Origin: Guillardia theta CCMP2712
Taxonomy: Eukaryota > Cryptophyceae > Pyrenomonadales > Geminigeraceae
Reading direction: 5' to 3'
Assembly (NCBI RefSeq): GCF_000315625.1
Contig: NW_005434590.1
Coordinates: forward strand, 278,348 to 342,347
Length of the DNA: 64,000 nucleotides
The notes below the pieces were generated by a model. The model had not been told where the DNA came from. It searched no databases and saw only the letters and a list, made by a program, of their open reading frames with translations. Below, piece by piece: positions 1-11,458 of this stretch. Numbering within the stretch: the stretch's first letter is position 1; each line of letters opens with the position of its first letter. Both the position numbers and the translations under genes were made by a program.

Positions 1-48
1 GTGAGGAGGAGGAGGAGGAGGAGGAGGAGAAGGTCTCATGCTTCACAC

Positions 49-2958
49 CCTGGAACCAACTCTTGTCGTGTAAGCTTTGACGACCCCAATTACCTTCCAG
101 TGTACCATCAGCCCCTACCTCTTCCTTCCCCAATCCTCTCCCATCCACTTCCTCCTCCTTCCCTTTCCCGTCCTCGTCTCTCTCCTCCTCTCCCCCCCCC
201 CTCCTCCTCTCCCCCTCCTCCTTCTCTCTCACCTCTCCGATCGCTGTGTGTGGAATTCCGAGACCCGTGAAGCATCCGCCTGCACGGACGAGAGTCACCA
301 CCACAGGCACATCCTGCTGCTACTGCTGCTGCTCGCCTCCTCCTCCTCTTCTCCACTTCCTCCTCCTCCTCCTCCCCTCGCCCTCTCGTTCTCTTCTCAC
401 CGATGGTGCAGTTTGACGAGGTCACGAAGGGATAAGTTCCATAGTCGATATCCTGCCATCTCATCATGCTGCTGCTGCTGCTGCTCCTCCTCCTTTTTCT
501 CCACACACACCCATCCTCTCCTCCGACCGTGCTGCTCACCCTTCTCCCTCTCCCTTCCCTTCCCCCCATCCCTCTCTCCCTCTCGATTCTCACAAGCATC
601 GCCGCGTTGGCTCCCTCGATGAGGATTTTCTTGCCGGAAGCGACGGCCTCGTGGATGTAGTCCACTGCACATCATGTCAGCCCAGGGGCAGGGGCAGGAG
701 CAGGAGAGAAAAGAGAACATGCGCACGACGAAGGGGAGAAGCACAGGAGGAGCTGATGTTAAGGGAGAGGAGAAGATGGCTTAATGATGATCGAGCATGA
801 GGAGGAAGAAGAGGAGCAACAGGAGGAGGACCTGTATCGACGACATAGGGCTTGAGCTTCTGAGCATACTCTTTGTACCTGCTGCATCCTCAGACTAGCT
901 CGTTCGCTCAACTTCGCAACCGCTGGATCTCCTTCTCGATGTCAATCACGCCAGTGGGAGCTCCCCTGCCATCCTGTCATGTCGGTCCGATACAGTGAAG
1001 CTCCTTTTCCTCTCCCTCTCCTCTTTCTCCTCCTCTCTCCTCTTCATCTTCCTCCCTCCTCTTTCTCTTCCTCATCCTCTCTCCCAACTATGTTCCTCAT
1101 CTAATCCTTCTCCCTGTCATCTACATTTACCAACTCCATAACACATCACTGCTTCTGATTTTCACTTCTCCTCTCCTCCATGCTATTTGTATTCACCGCC
1201 ACTACCTCAACCATCCTCCCTTCTCTTCTCGTCCCCATTAGCTGTGCTGTTCCCCCTCCCCATCCCAATTTTCTCCTCCGCCTCCTCCTCCCACCCACAT
1301 CCTCCTCTCCTCCTCCTCCTCCTCCTCCTCCTCCTCCTTACCTGTAAGTGGGATGCTCAAACTTTTGACCAAACCTGGGAGCATCCACGTCAAGATCCAC
1401 ATCTTTTCTCCTCTCCTCCCCTACTGCTGCTCAAGGTCCGCAAGATTCTTCCTCTGCAACCCTCCAATCAGTTCCCAGCTGCGGCCGACCTCAACAGCTT
1501 CTCAGCTCACCAGCTTCGCCTCGAAGTACTCGAAGTCATACAAGTCTCCCACGCGCAGCCTTTCATTCTCTCACTTGCTCTGGAGCTCCGACCGCCATGA
1601 CTCACCCCGTGCGATGTGCCTTGCTGCTGAGGGCAGGGCCGATGCCTGGACAAGCAAGTTAGCTGCGTGATGATGATGATGATGTTCATTATGATATTGA
1701 TGGTGATGGTGATGGTGGGATATGGATTTTGGAAATGAATATGGATATGCACATGGAGAGATGATGTTGGTGACGATGATAATATAACACAAATGTCCAC
1801 TTGTCTGTGTGCAATCTGCTTTCTCCTACCTCTCTTCGTGGTTCCGATGGCTGTCTTGCCGAGCATGGCTTCCCGGACCTTCTCCTTGTCAACTAGATCT
1901 TATCCTCCCCTCATTCTTACTCCGTCCTCCCACTGGTGGTAGTCCAACACAAGGTGAGCTCTGATGAGCAGAGCAATTCAGAAAGCAAGCAAGGGGACGC
2001 AAGGACGAGGGGAGAGCAGGAGGAAGAGACAGGAGGGGAAGAGAGGCGGGAGAAGAGGGAGAAGACGAGAGGAGAGGAGGGCAGATAGGGCAGAGAGGCG
2101 AGGAGAGACGAGACGAGAGAAGAGAGGAGAAATGGGATTGGGGAAGGGGGAGGGGGGAGGGGGGAGGGAGGGGAGTCGACGAGGGGAAGGGAGCGTCACC
2201 TGCTGGAAACAAAGATCCTTCCTTCGACATGGAGAGGAGCGCCCCCTAGTGTACACCCATGAGGTCGACGACAAGGCAAGAAACCAAACGCACCGTCAGA
2301 CGGGTTTGTGATGTCTTCAATCTCATTGAAGAAGGAGGGAATGTGAACAACCACTCCGTTTCCTGTCTAGCTCGTCAGAGAGCAGCTCAACAAGTCGCCC
2401 TCCGGATCTCTCAAACTTACCGATGACACAGGTCGTGTTAGTGTGGACAAGGCCAGAGGGTAGCTGGACATTCCATAGTGAGTGGTTGAGCTCACAAACA
2501 GCAAGTGAGGGGGATCATGGTGACAACAAGGATGAAACATTCGAGATGTTCCTACCAAGTGAAACTTGTAAACGCTGTTTCCAACCTAGAAGTGCGTATA
2601 TGAGACAGTGTCGATTTTCCCTATCCCACTCAACACACCTTGATGGTATGGCCAGCATTGGAGCCTCCCTGGCATCGGGCTACGATGTCCATGTCTCTGC
2701 AAAGAACATCCACAATCTTTCCCTGTGCTCATTCACAAAAGTTAATCCAAGTAATGTGAAGGAACAAGCCTTCATTTCAACAACAACATCCAACAAAGCA
2801 CCATGGACGGGACATTTCACATCTTCTGGTCGTCATGTTCGCATGTGAGGGAGCAGCATTATCAAGTATCAAGCATGGATTGTCGTCAAAACTGCCATGT
2901 CGCTCCCCCTCACCTTTCCTTCGTCTCCCCATTGCGCGCCAAGAACGACCACTGCCAT
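49..2958 (-). CDS. purA/ADSS: adenylosuccinate synthetase, 18 exons, 3' end outside window
   Basis: Catalyses the GTP-dependent joining of IMP and aspartate in AMP synthesis. I assembled it by hand from GT-AG exons. In gene order they are 2914-2958, 2639-2722, 2556-2585, 2421-2463, 2294-2362, 2200-2245, 1921-1960, 1830-1892, 1606-1645, 1511-1559, 1425-1453, 1342-1374, 921-965, 832-878, 594-664, 401-452, 233-279 and 49-93. The start ATG (2958) opens into the P-loop GAQWGDEGK. Later motifs are [86 protein letters not shown] and VKAYTTRVG, all in family order. Phases agree at every junction except between 1921-1960 and 1830-1892. There the visible spacer is only 28 nt and the phase is off by one, so a sequence error or indel is possible. 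The C-terminal part lies left of the window. Introns are purine-rich on the coding strand. Identity is very secure; single exon edges less so. Confidence 0.93.
1990..2185. repeat. purine-rich low-complexity tract in an ADSS intron
   Basis: The plus strand is almost entirely G and A, with repeats of GAGGAG, GGAGA and GGGGAGGG. It lies between the exons at 1921-1960 and 2200-2245 of the ADSS gene, so it is intronic. Mirror-like pyrimidine tracts fill other ADSS introns, for example CCT repeats at about 1307-1340 and mixed CTG and CCT runs at about 466-492. No coding content is supported. Confidence 0.7.
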
Positions 2959-4064
2959 GCTCACTGGCCCCCGTGTGCTCGGGAATGGGGGTTGCCTTCC
3001 AGCAGGGGTAGGTGGTCCAAACAACCCGGGTACTGTCAGAAAAGGGTGGGTACATCTAGCATAATCATTTTCATCGGGTAAACTTTTGAAATATTTAACG
3101 TAAATTTTCTATCACAGGTCATATTTTGAGAAGCAATTACGATATTTCATTCCATGGTCATTTGTTGACTCAAAGATTATGGTAGGGGTACATTATGTGA
3201 GGGTAGGGGTACCACAAGCAGGGGTAGTATGTGTTAGATCCTGGTGGGTCTACACCCTCCTCAACACCCCCTACCCCCTCAGTTCCTAGAGTTAAGGATC
3301 ACATTTGGATGGATGTCGAGCATCACCTCTAGCTTTTCATTTCTTCAAATGGATCTATAATTCCAGATGCTTATCCTTCCTTGTTCTTCTTTTGCAGTCC
3401 GTTTTTGAACCACCCTGGGCACCACTACCCCCTTAGCTGTGATGTCCTCAATCACTCGTGCGGCCTAGGAATGTAACCGACACATAACGGTACCGGAGTC
3501 TGAGTTTACTAAGTTAATCGGGCGGCCCGACCCGGCCGCCCGGCCGCCGCAAGTCACTCCTGCTAGGCTAGCTAGTGCACAGGCTGAGATGAATGATCGG
3601 ACTCCTAGCAGAACAGCTCAACATCTACTCTCCGATGATGTGCGCAGGGCCGGGCTTAAGATCTTGGACACTTCGAACAGCTTCCGAACTCGCCGGAAGT
3701 TCCGGGCCACGGTCCACACTCAGGACGCGGGCCCGGCACCACCACCGTCCGTGACCTAGGCTTCCCACACTGGGGACTGCAGCACTTCGGAAGTTCCGAG
3801 CCGAGTGCTGCCACGGTCCCGGCAAGGGCCCGGCTGAGAGCACAGCAGACCAAAGACTGATACAAACACAACTGAGGCAAACACACCCGGCGCAAACTCA
3901 GTAGCCTGATCAAATCGGACCGTGACGCCATGCCAGTGGCATGCTGAGATCGGACCGGGTGCCAGGAGGCCCCCCGGCCGGGCGTCAACGTGACGGTGCA
4001 AGAGAACTTCCGTCGGACAGCAACAATGATCCGAAAGATGTCGATTGAAATCATTGATCATCGA

Positions 4065-4125
4065 ATTTCAAACTAGAGCCAGTGGTTCTAGTTTGAAATC
4101 ATTGATTTCAAACTAGAACCACTGG
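4065..4125. repeat. perfect short inverted repeat (hairpin)
   Basis: CCAGTGGTTCTAGTTTGAAAT at 4079-4099 pairs perfectly with its reverse complement at 4105-4125 across a 5-nt loop. A third, imperfect arm at 4065-4077 (ATTTCAAACTAGA) can pair with 4087-4099. This could be a MITE end, a regulatory cruciform or a relic of a longer palindrome; nothing else identifies it. Confidence 0.75.
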
Positions 4126-4789
4126 GCTCCCTGCCGCACGAGTCTCACACTGTTATGACCGGCGAGCCTTCGTCGGAGAGCGGCATGAAGCCATGAAGGT
4201 GTCAGAGCCAGGCACTCCGTCACTGAGCCGCGATGATCAGTGGCGGCAGATACCCTTATCGAGAGTCAATCTCTATCGGCCCGGACCGGCCTACTAGTCA
4301 ATATGCCCGTGGCTCTGAGTGCCCGGGCCCGCGGCCCCGGCCGCAGGCTCACTGGCCGGAGTCAGGCCGGCGCCCGGCCCGGGCGGGCCGCCGTACCGTG
4401 ACTCTGTTTGGGAGAGGGGATTTCATTATTACTACCGTTGAACGATTTGCCATCAAAACTCCAAAGATTTAACTACCGAATAATTTTAGTCCATCAAACT
4501 TTGTACTGATAAATCTACATTGAAGTTATTAACTGAATATTTGTATGTGATTACATGACCCCCACTTGTAGAAATTTGCCGGTGCGGAACTCGAAAAGCG
4601 GCGTAGGAAATTCGAAGGGGTGGGGTTAGTATGAAGAAGAGGGGTAGTGACACTAGAAGAAGGGGGTGATGATTGAAGGGAAGATTGGCGGTAAGGTGGG
4701 GTAGTACCCAGAGCCACTGCGTCCCGGCCTAATCATATCGTTAACATGATGCGGACTGAGATGCCAAGAGCACAGAGAAGGAGGGAGAG

Positions 4790-4935
4790 GGAAGAAGGGA
4801 GGGAGGGAGGGAGGGAGGGAGGGAGGAGATAGAGGAGAGAGAGAGAGAGAGGGAGAAGGAATGGAGGGAGTGATCGGAGGAGGGAGGGAGGAGGAGGGAG
4901 AGAAAGAAGAAGGAGAGGGAGGGAGGGAGGGAGGT
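4790..4935. repeat. GGGA/GAGA simple-sequence tract
   Basis: Runs of (GGGA)n at about 4796-4826 are followed by GAGAGA and GGAGGGAG words up to about 4935. It is a microsatellite upstream of the gene starting at 5294. Apparent ORFs here are only repeat translations. Confidence 0.8.
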
Positions 4936-5293
4936 GGGGAGGCGTGCAGGAGGAGGGACAGATGAAGGGCAGTAGCCTGAGAATAGCTCTCACAGAAGCA
5001 GGAAAGATTTTGAAGGAGGGCAGGAGTGGGTTGAGCTTGCTACTAGAGATTTCAAGGTGATGGGTCTCATGACGAAAGGATCCAATCATAAAAGGCAGGA
5101 GCAGCATCATGCAGTGAGCAGCACAAGTTGTTTGAGTTGTTTCTCTGCATAATCGCTTGCTGCCTTTTACCCTACATCTTCGGATACGTTGAGAGAGAGA
5201 GCTCAGAGCAGTAGAGATCTGATTGCAGCGCTCTCTTGATATTGCTCCTGACATTCAGTTTGCTCCTTCCTCACAGATCTACCTCAGACCTCA

Positions 5294-6710
5294 ATGAGCT
5301 CGTCTCTACGTCTAGCCTCGGAGCCGGTCTCAGCCAGCTTTGTCTTCTCGGAGAAACAGCCCTTTCATCTTGGCCTCGGCAAGATAGAGTACTCCGATGA
5401 CCCTCCTGCCCACAACGAGAGCCTGTCGGGTGACGGACCGGCGCAGCAAGAGTCGGTGGTGCATCGATGTTGGAACATGCTAGGGGATGGAAGTGAGGAG
5501 ATAGCCTTGCAGTCGCCCCACAAACTACATGCAGGAGCTCGGAAAGAGGTTGCTGGCACTCCGCAGAAGGGCAGCGGAAGGATCGTTGAGGAGGGGGAGA
5601 GGTCGAATGATCCTCCTCTGCAAGAAAGTGTGTCGTACATCAAGGTATGACGGCTAGAATCCGTTGTTGCCTCCTGTGGTTGGAGGTGACTTGCCTGGTG
5701 CAGACGATCTTGGAACATACCAGGCAGTCGCTGCAGCCGGCAGAGCATTCTGACTCGGTTTCTGAAGACTCTGAGGTTTCTTGTAAAGCCGTTGGAATCT
5801 GAGATCCTGATGAGTCGAGTAGCAAAATGACAGAGAGTTGAAAGAGATATCCATGAACAAACCTGCGCCCTCCGGAGCCAAACCAAGGAAAAACAAGAAC
5901 AGAGACTTTGGGGATGGTATGGGAGGCTGCGTGAACATGGTCGAGGATAACCTGTTGCGTCATGACAGACAGCATTCTGAAGAGATCCAAGACGATTGAA
6001 GACGCAGAGAACTCCCCTCCTTCTCACGAGGCCCTTGAAGAGGTCTGGGTCAGGTCGACCTCTGGTTCCTTCCTACTTGCTGTCGCTGAAAGTCTGCTGC
6101 AGAAGCGTGAGCACGCTCATCCAACCTCACATCGCCCTTTCCAACAAGCAGTACATCCTCGTGGCCCCAGACTCCCTCCAACCTCTGCCCTCCAGCGATC
6201 GGCGGCTGCAGAGCCTCAAGGTAGGGCCGTGAGAGGAGGAGAGGGGGGCGCGAGGGCTGACATGCCGGTTAGAAGGAGACGGGCACTCAGACAGACAGCA
6301 AGCCGACGAGACCAGACGGCATTTCATCGCAACCTCCTCTGCCACAGGCCCATCCATCACTGCAGACCCCCCAGCGACAGGCCCAGCAGACCCCCCAGCG
6401 ACAGGCCCAGCATACCCCTAAGAGTCAGGCCCAGCAGACCCCCCAGCGACAGGCCCAGCAGACCCCTAAGAGTCAGGCCCAGCAGACCCCTCAGCGACAG
6501 GCCCAGCAGACCCCTAAGAGTCAGGCTCCCCATCTTCTATCGTCATCCTCACCGATGCCATCGAGCTCAAGCACAACAGCGAGGACGCCCATGTCTCTTC
6601 AGCGACCCGCAAGGCCTGCGCCGAAGCTGCTTCCTCCCTTCACCCGGCAGCGCAAAAACTCGAGCAGAAGATCTTTCGGGGGCTCCACCTACTCCTTCAT
6701 GGAGCTGTGA
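5294..6710 (+). CDS. six-exon host gene, unknown function, Q/P-rich C-terminus
   Basis: I do not recognise the protein. The gene model is internally strong. Exons 5294-5644, 5704-5775, 5823-5916, 5969-6053, 6103-6220 and 6348-6710 are separated by GT-AG introns of 59, 47, 52, 49 and 127 nt. All phases agree and give 360 residues ending at TGA 6708. Exon 1 encodes 117 residues ending SYIK. Exons 3 and 4 are rich in Lys, Arg and acidic residues (KPRKNKNRDFGD, SILKRSKTIEDAEN). Exon 5 holds a more hydrophobic stretch (IALSNKQYILVAPDSL). Exon 6 starts with about seven copies of an 8-residue QTPQRQAQ/QTPKSQAQ repeat, then a Ser/Pro-rich tail ending STYSFMEL. It is probably a largely disordered nuclear or cytosolic protein; no signal peptide or membrane segment is visible. 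Single-exon readings of this region are weaker. Confidence 0.75.
6363..6524 (+). repeat. 24-bp coding tandem repeat
   Basis: About seven tandem copies of a 24-bp unit (CAGGCCCAGCAGACCCC plus 7 nt) lie inside exon 6 of the gene above. Two variants alternate, CAGCGA and AAGAGT, which encode PQR and PKS versions of an 8-residue Q/P-rich repeat. Period divisible by three and preserved frame fit selection for coding. Confidence 0.85.
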
Positions 6711-7062
6711 GTGCCCGGCTGCAGTCAGTGACTCAGTCCGATCGAGGCTCGGCGTTAGTCAGCCGCCGGGCCCCTCGCGGGACGGTGAAGTTTCCAACTT
6801 ACGGTAGTGACCGGGCCTCAAGTTAGTTATCAAACTTGATAGACTTGACCCTCAGTGTCTCACACAACGCAAGTACGCCGGGCCATGACATGGCCAAGCT
6901 CCCCGTGCAGGTCGGTCCCTGACTGCGCAGACTACTTCTTTCATTGCATTACGAGTGGCGGTGGCAATCAGTGGGTGGGTCCTGATACTCATTTCAGTCA
7001 GTATTGTTTTCTTGATCCAACCAGCGATATATTCACCTTCTACTGTCTCCTATCCTGCAGTC
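6711..7062. other. 3' flank of six-exon gene, nothing identified
   Basis: No motif, repeat or splice-consistent ORF was found between the stop of the six-exon gene and the repeat-derived block beginning near 7063. Confidence 0.5.
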
Positions 7063-8213
7063 TGATCGCCCCCTGCTCCTCCCACGATGTACCGGTCCTC
7101 TGTGTGACCTGTCAACCACAATAGTCAGCATAGCGCCGAGCTGAGCATCACATTCATGGATGACCTATCCTCCGGTTGGCTCGAATGCAAACAGTAGGCA
7201 CTCCTGCATTGTATGTATGCAGCCTGATGAGCGTTACGCTCCATCCCTCATGTCAAGAGACAAGCAAAAGCCTAGCATCAGCCAAGGCGGAGTGAGATGG
7301 CGACGAGATGCAGCAGAGGGTCATGAGTCGCTCTTAGTTATCAAATGATGCAACGAGGAGACCCATGTAACCTGTAAGCTGCATGGTTGCACTCTGCACT
7401 CTTTAGTCCCGCATCCGATGTTGAGGGGCAGATGAAGACAGATGGTTGCAGTGTTGGATGATGACATGCAACGTTGTAGTCGTCGATGGTCCCCTCCTCA
7501 CCATGAGGATGCAAACGTGATGGACTGGTTGTGAAGATGATGGACTGGTTTTGAAGTTTTTACATCTGCTTCAACATTATGGGCAAGGAAGCGAGTAAAA
7601 TGCTGCTTCAGGCTGCTGCCAAGCATTTGAGACTGAGCCCTCACACACACAATCACCTTGTTTTGAAGAAGAGTGAGACAGGTAAATAGGTCAAGGCAAC
7701 CTTTTTGGACACTGCAGAAAGCTTCAAGAACTGTTTTCTTCATTACTTCGCCTTGCTTCAACAAGGAGATCAGAGGAAATCGCATCGTGATGGCTTTTGA
7801 AAGTTGCACATGGCGATGGAAACACTTGGAAATCAAGTAAGCGCAAGTAGTTGTATGAGCGTATTACACGTTGCACTACCTCCCATCATGACACGGTTGA
7901 TCAAGTACAACATGAAAGTGATCAACTAGGTTGCCTTTCAACCTCTACACACTACCCCTGCAAGTCTGTTCCACAGCATGTCGATCTCATCCTGCAGATA
8001 TCAGCCTGATCGTCTTCCCAGCCCCTTTGCGACCAGCCGCCGCTTCTTGTCGGATCTTTGCCTCGCCTACCACACGCCTCCCCGGCTCATCCTTGCTAAC
8101 GCCGGTGAGCTCACGCAATATCCATACCCGCTACCTCTGCCTGCCTCCCTTCCTGCCCTCCCTTCCATCCGTACTCCTCCAGCGCACCGCAGCCCTTGAT
8201 TTTGCCTATCCAC
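7063..8213 (-). repeat. broken inverted copy of the effector-array spacer
   Basis: This block matches 53630-54771 along its length: the CTGATCGCCCCCTGCTCC start, a short decayed piece of the effector P-loop exon (7217-7284, matching reverse-strand gene sequence around the Walker A region), the spacer with the CCAGTCCATCA variable repeat, and the last about 108 nt of the effector ORF in minus orientation (8106-8213). It stops abruptly at 8213, where LTR-like sequence begins. It is therefore a truncated outlier of the array at 45-64 kb, about 37 kb away, with no intact gene. Confidence 0.8.
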
Positions 8214-8900
8214 TGGCTGTGTGTGTACCCCTTAGTAGCAGCCTTGCGGCAGTGCTGTGCAACCCTCTGGACGTCTTTGTTGCTGGAACCAAGTACTCGT
8301 TGGTGGCTTTCAAGCCAAGAGGACGGGTGTCTCTTCCCTACGAGAGAGCCAAGAGGACGGGTGTCTCTTCCCTACGAGAGAGCCAAGAGGACGGGTGTCT
8401 CTTCCCTACGAGAGAGCCAAGAGGACGGGTGTCTCTTCCCTACGAGAGAGCCAAGAGGACGGGTGTCTCTTCCCTACGAGAGAGCCAAGAGGACGGGTGT
8501 CTCTTCCCTACGAGAGAGCCAAGAGGACGGGTGTCTCTTCCCTACGAGAGAGCCAAGAGGACGGGTGTCTCTTCCCTACGAGAGAGCCAAGAGGACGGGT
8601 GTCTCTTCCCTACGAGAGAGCCAAGAGGACGGGTGTCTCTTCCCTACGAGAGAGCCAAGAGGACGGGTGTCTCTTCCCTACGAGAGAGCCAAGAGGACGG
8701 GTGTCTCTTCCTTACGAGAGAGCCAAGAGGACGGGTGTCTCTTCCCTACGAGAGAGCATGTTTTCCCCTCGAAGTGCTGATGGGATGTTCAACATCTAAG
8801 GAGGCAAGATTGTCAACCTTCATGCAGAGGTACACCCCTGCTTTTTTTAGCAAGGAGCACTACCGGTAGTCCTCTCCTTAGCCTATACAAGGATCAGCCT
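8214..8900 (+). mobile_element. old solo-LTR relic related to the 10.8-kb chromovirus LTR
   Basis: Several segments align by eye, in order, with the chromovirus LTR. CTGGACGTCTTTGTTGCTGG resembles GTGGAGGCCTTTGTTGCAGC. GACGGGTGTCTCTTCCCTACG resembles GACGGGGTTCTCTTCCCTGCG and is followed by GAGAGAGCATG in both. GTACACCCCTGCTTTTTTTAGC resembles GACACCCCTCCTTTCTGTAGC. No internal region or second LTR is nearby, so it is a diverged solo LTR or fragment. Its middle has been expanded by the 34-bp minisatellite. Confidence 0.6.
8315..8756 (+). repeat. 34-bp minisatellite, 13 copies
   Basis: The unit starts CCAAGAGGACGGGTGTCTC and repeats exactly every 34 bp from 8315 to 8756, with one C-to-T change near 8712. 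Because 34 is not a multiple of three, each copy shifts frame. All three plus frames stay open and encode the same 34-residue cycle. The long ORFs here are by-products of the repeat and not evidence for a protein. Confidence 0.95.
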
Positions 8901-9424
8901 CTTCAGCTAGCAGGGTCTGTTCTCTCCTCATGTTGTATGTCTCGCTGATCTAGCATCGCTATTGAACCCGACGTCACTACGCTACACCTCTATGTGTCAT
9001 CAGCGGAGGTGACTTGAACATTCGCTCTAGACGTCAGCAACCCGTAAAGCTTCGGGCTGTCACAACGTTACTTCGAACTTCAAGCAGAAGCTGTACCTTT
9101 TTACATAGATCAACTCCCTCAATCGAGAATAGATTAACAAATCCGCGTCAAATCAATCAGTTAATCTGATACAATGAACTATGCTCACATATAAACTAAT
9201 TTTGTTTTCCTTATCAGGTAGTAGTAACACATATCTTGTATAATGAGGTACAACAGATTTGTCTGAGAGCAAGATACGTGTAAATGTTGTTGATAGAAAA
9301 TTTAACAATGTTCCCAGTATTTTCTTTATGATTTCCACGAAAACATTCAAAGATAACCCGTCTTCTATTGTACAGGATCTATCATTAAAATCTCAATTTT
9401 TTTAAATTCAATTCCATGTATTCT
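8901..9424. other. AT-richer intergenic stretch, no gene seen
   Basis: Between the LTR relic and the small ORF at 9425. Composition shifts to AT-rich after about 9110. No motif, hairpin or ORF of interest was recognised. Confidence 0.5.
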
Positions 9425-9739
9425 TCATATCATGCTCGCCGATGACAGATTCGCCATTGATACCCCTCGTCGCAGTACCCCCCTCCCCCTCGTCTCCTCC
9501 TCCCCTCTCAGCTCCGCAAGGTTCCTGTCGCTCTTCGACCTCATCATGAGCTTCGCCTTGGCATTCTCGATGTTGCTCATGAGCGACTCGCCGTCTGCCT
9601 GCACCCGCCAGGAGCCTCGGCCGGGAGACGACGGGGTCGGAGACGCGGGGGAGCTGGAGCCGGTAGAGGCGAGTCTATCGAGGTAGGCTTTCTGAGAAGG
9701 GTTGAGGGTGAGCTTGACTTGGGGTCTTGTAGGCGCCAT
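9425..9739 (-). CDS. small Ser/Arg-rich hypothetical protein
   Basis: A 104-residue ORF starting at MAPTRPQVKL (ATG 9739) and ending SSASMI. It is rich in Ser, Pro, Arg and Ala, with a central helix-prone stretch (SLMSNIENAKAKLMMRSKSDRNL). No family is recognised. Codon use is like the host genes. An in-frame ATG 22 codons upstream exists, but the leader it adds looks non-coding. The last about 70 nt of this ORF recur at 17231-17301, next to the 3' LTR of the chromovirus, so a copy or fragment lies on the far side of that insertion. It could be the last exon of a longer gene. Confidence 0.45.
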   Translation of the reverse strand: MAPTRPQVKLTLNPSQKAYLDRLASTGSSSPASPTPSSPGRGSWRVQADGESLMSNIENAKAKLMMRSKSDRNLAELRGEEETRGRGVLRRGVSMANLSSASMI

Positions 9740-10799
9740 GGAGAGGTGTGGATAGGAAGATGAATGTGGTCGAGAGTGCGTGTGGAGCTTGAATCCTCGA
9801 TCCAACGAGTGACGAACAGAGGAAGAGAATCACTTAATAGCAAGACCGCAGGAGGAGGAGGAGGAGGAGGAGGAGGAGGAGGAAGGACGTGAGTGGTTGG
9901 TGCAGAAGAAGTAGACTTGCAGGTTATCAAGGGAGGAGATCGGGGATTCAGACTCATTCCTACCCTACCCTATAAATGACACATTCTCTTGGGGGTATTT
10001 GTACATTGCGGGCCGTAAACCAGATACCAAACGTTGTGATATTCTCAGATATCTCGCGTCCGTGCCAAGAGGCTGCTGCCCGCATCGGTGTAAGACTCCG
10101 ATCGCGACCTAGGTCGAGGGACCGTGACCAGGGGTCTGTGGAACGTGACCGTAGACTGCGACGGTCAAACGGGCTCTGAAGAAGCCGCAGCTGACACCAG
10201 CAATTTGTCACGGGCCTCGCAATTTGAGCCGCTACCCCTACCCCCAAGAACGACTGTTAGCTCAAGTGAGTTGGAGGGTGGCGGATCTGCCAGTCGGTCA
10301 CCGGGTCTTGACACGTGGACGGGTGTAAGCCCCGGAGAGAACATGAGACGTCAGCTGACCGTTGCTGACCGAGGCGTCCGTTGGGAAGGGGTTCCATTGG
10401 TCCTTGACTAAAGATCTCAATACTATCTCTGGCATCTCTGGTTTTTAATGCAGAAGATGAAGCAGTACCGGCATTAAGAAGTTGAGTGAACATTTGACGG
10501 TGGTGCGGGCCCGCCCCCGCCGTGATTCTTGCGACAAGTTCATCGTTTGTCCGATCATGATGCGGCAGAGCGGACTGACACTTCAAGTCAGTGGAACCGT
10601 TTGATGATTGCGTACGGTATATAATACATGTACGGCCGTATGTGCCAGCCGCCGCCGCCCGGCGCTGACTGAGCAGTGACGTGTGACGATTTGGAAGCCA
10701 GCGTAACTTGTTGACGAAAGGGCCCTGCGGAAGGCTTGTGCCTATGCACCAAGGCTCGTCTGTTGTGTGACACGTTGTGTGACATGCACAATACACAAG
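9740..10799. other. intergenic region up to chromovirus 5' LTR
   Basis: It contains a GGA microsatellite (about 9852-9883), a GACC/GGTC-rich patch (about 10090-10150) and otherwise unremarkable sequence. No coding exon or RNA gene was recognised. Confidence 0.5.
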
Positions 10800-11372
10800 T
10801 GTCAGAGCTCATAGGGACCGAGCCCGAGTCAGACAAAGGCCTATCAGGATGAAAGGACAGTTGGCTGTCTCGTACTCGTGTTTGAAGCTGACTTCTCCTG
10901 GATGACCCAGGATACTCTACTCCAGTGTGAAGCTGCTGAAAGGACCCCTGTGGAGGCCTTTGTTGCAGCTACCGTGTACCCGTGGGGGACTTACAAGGTA
11001 AACAGAAGGGGTGCGTCTTGTGGAGTACGACCCGTTGGAAGCAGCTTGCTGCCATGCAAGGACGGGGTTCTCTTCCCTGCGAGAGAGCATGGTATCCTCT
11101 CGAAGGTCAGAAGGGATGCTTGTCAACTTCTTGAAGGACAGGACACCCCTCCTTTCTGTAGCCAAGAGACGGCACCCCTGGCTCATTCCTCGAAGCTATA
11201 AAAGGATGAAACTCGTCAGAGCTAGGTGGTCCTCTTCCCCTTTCGTGTGTGTCCACGATTGTGTGTGTGTGTGAAAGAAATAAAAGAGAGTTAGATCTCC
11301 TTCTGTTTCACCGCTTTCCCTCTTAGTAGAGAAATCCAACGTGAGTTCTTATTGAACTGCGCTTGAAGGTCC
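10800..11372 (+). repeat. chromovirus 5' LTR
   Basis: A 573-bp direct repeat starting TGTCAGAGCTCATAGGG and ending GCGCTTGAAGGTCC. It carries a TATAAAAGG-like box (about 11197) followed by a TG-rich stretch and AATAAA (about 11278). These fit promoter and polyadenylation roles. Confidence 0.9.
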
Positions 11373-11458
11373 GTGATCGGTGATAGAGCTCGAGTCTTCT
11401 CTCTTCCCCTCCCTTTCTCCACTGTTCTTCTGCTTCTTCCTACGCTTACGTCGCGTAG

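Larger units (their letters stand above)
2959..5293. other. divergent intergenic region, no gene seen
   Basis: This stretch separates the starts of the minus-strand ADSS gene and the plus-strand six-exon gene, so it should hold both promoters. It contains TAGGGGTA-rich repeats (about 3180-3230), a block of very high GC with CGGCCGCC and GCCCGGCC words (about 3515-4400), an inverted repeat near 4.1 kb and a GGGA tract at 4.8-4.94 kb. I found no protein family, no tRNA-like cloverleaf and no convincing splice-linked ORF. Confidence 0.5.

Noticed and set aside
77-665. Long ORFs in pyrimidine/purine-rich sequence on both strands
   Set aside because: They are low-complexity translations; real coding here is the short ADSS exons on the minus strand.
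7931-8869. A 312-codon plus-strand ORF with 34-residue repeats
   Set aside because: It is produced by the 34-bp minisatellite, which is open in all three frames, fused to reverse-strand effector sequence.
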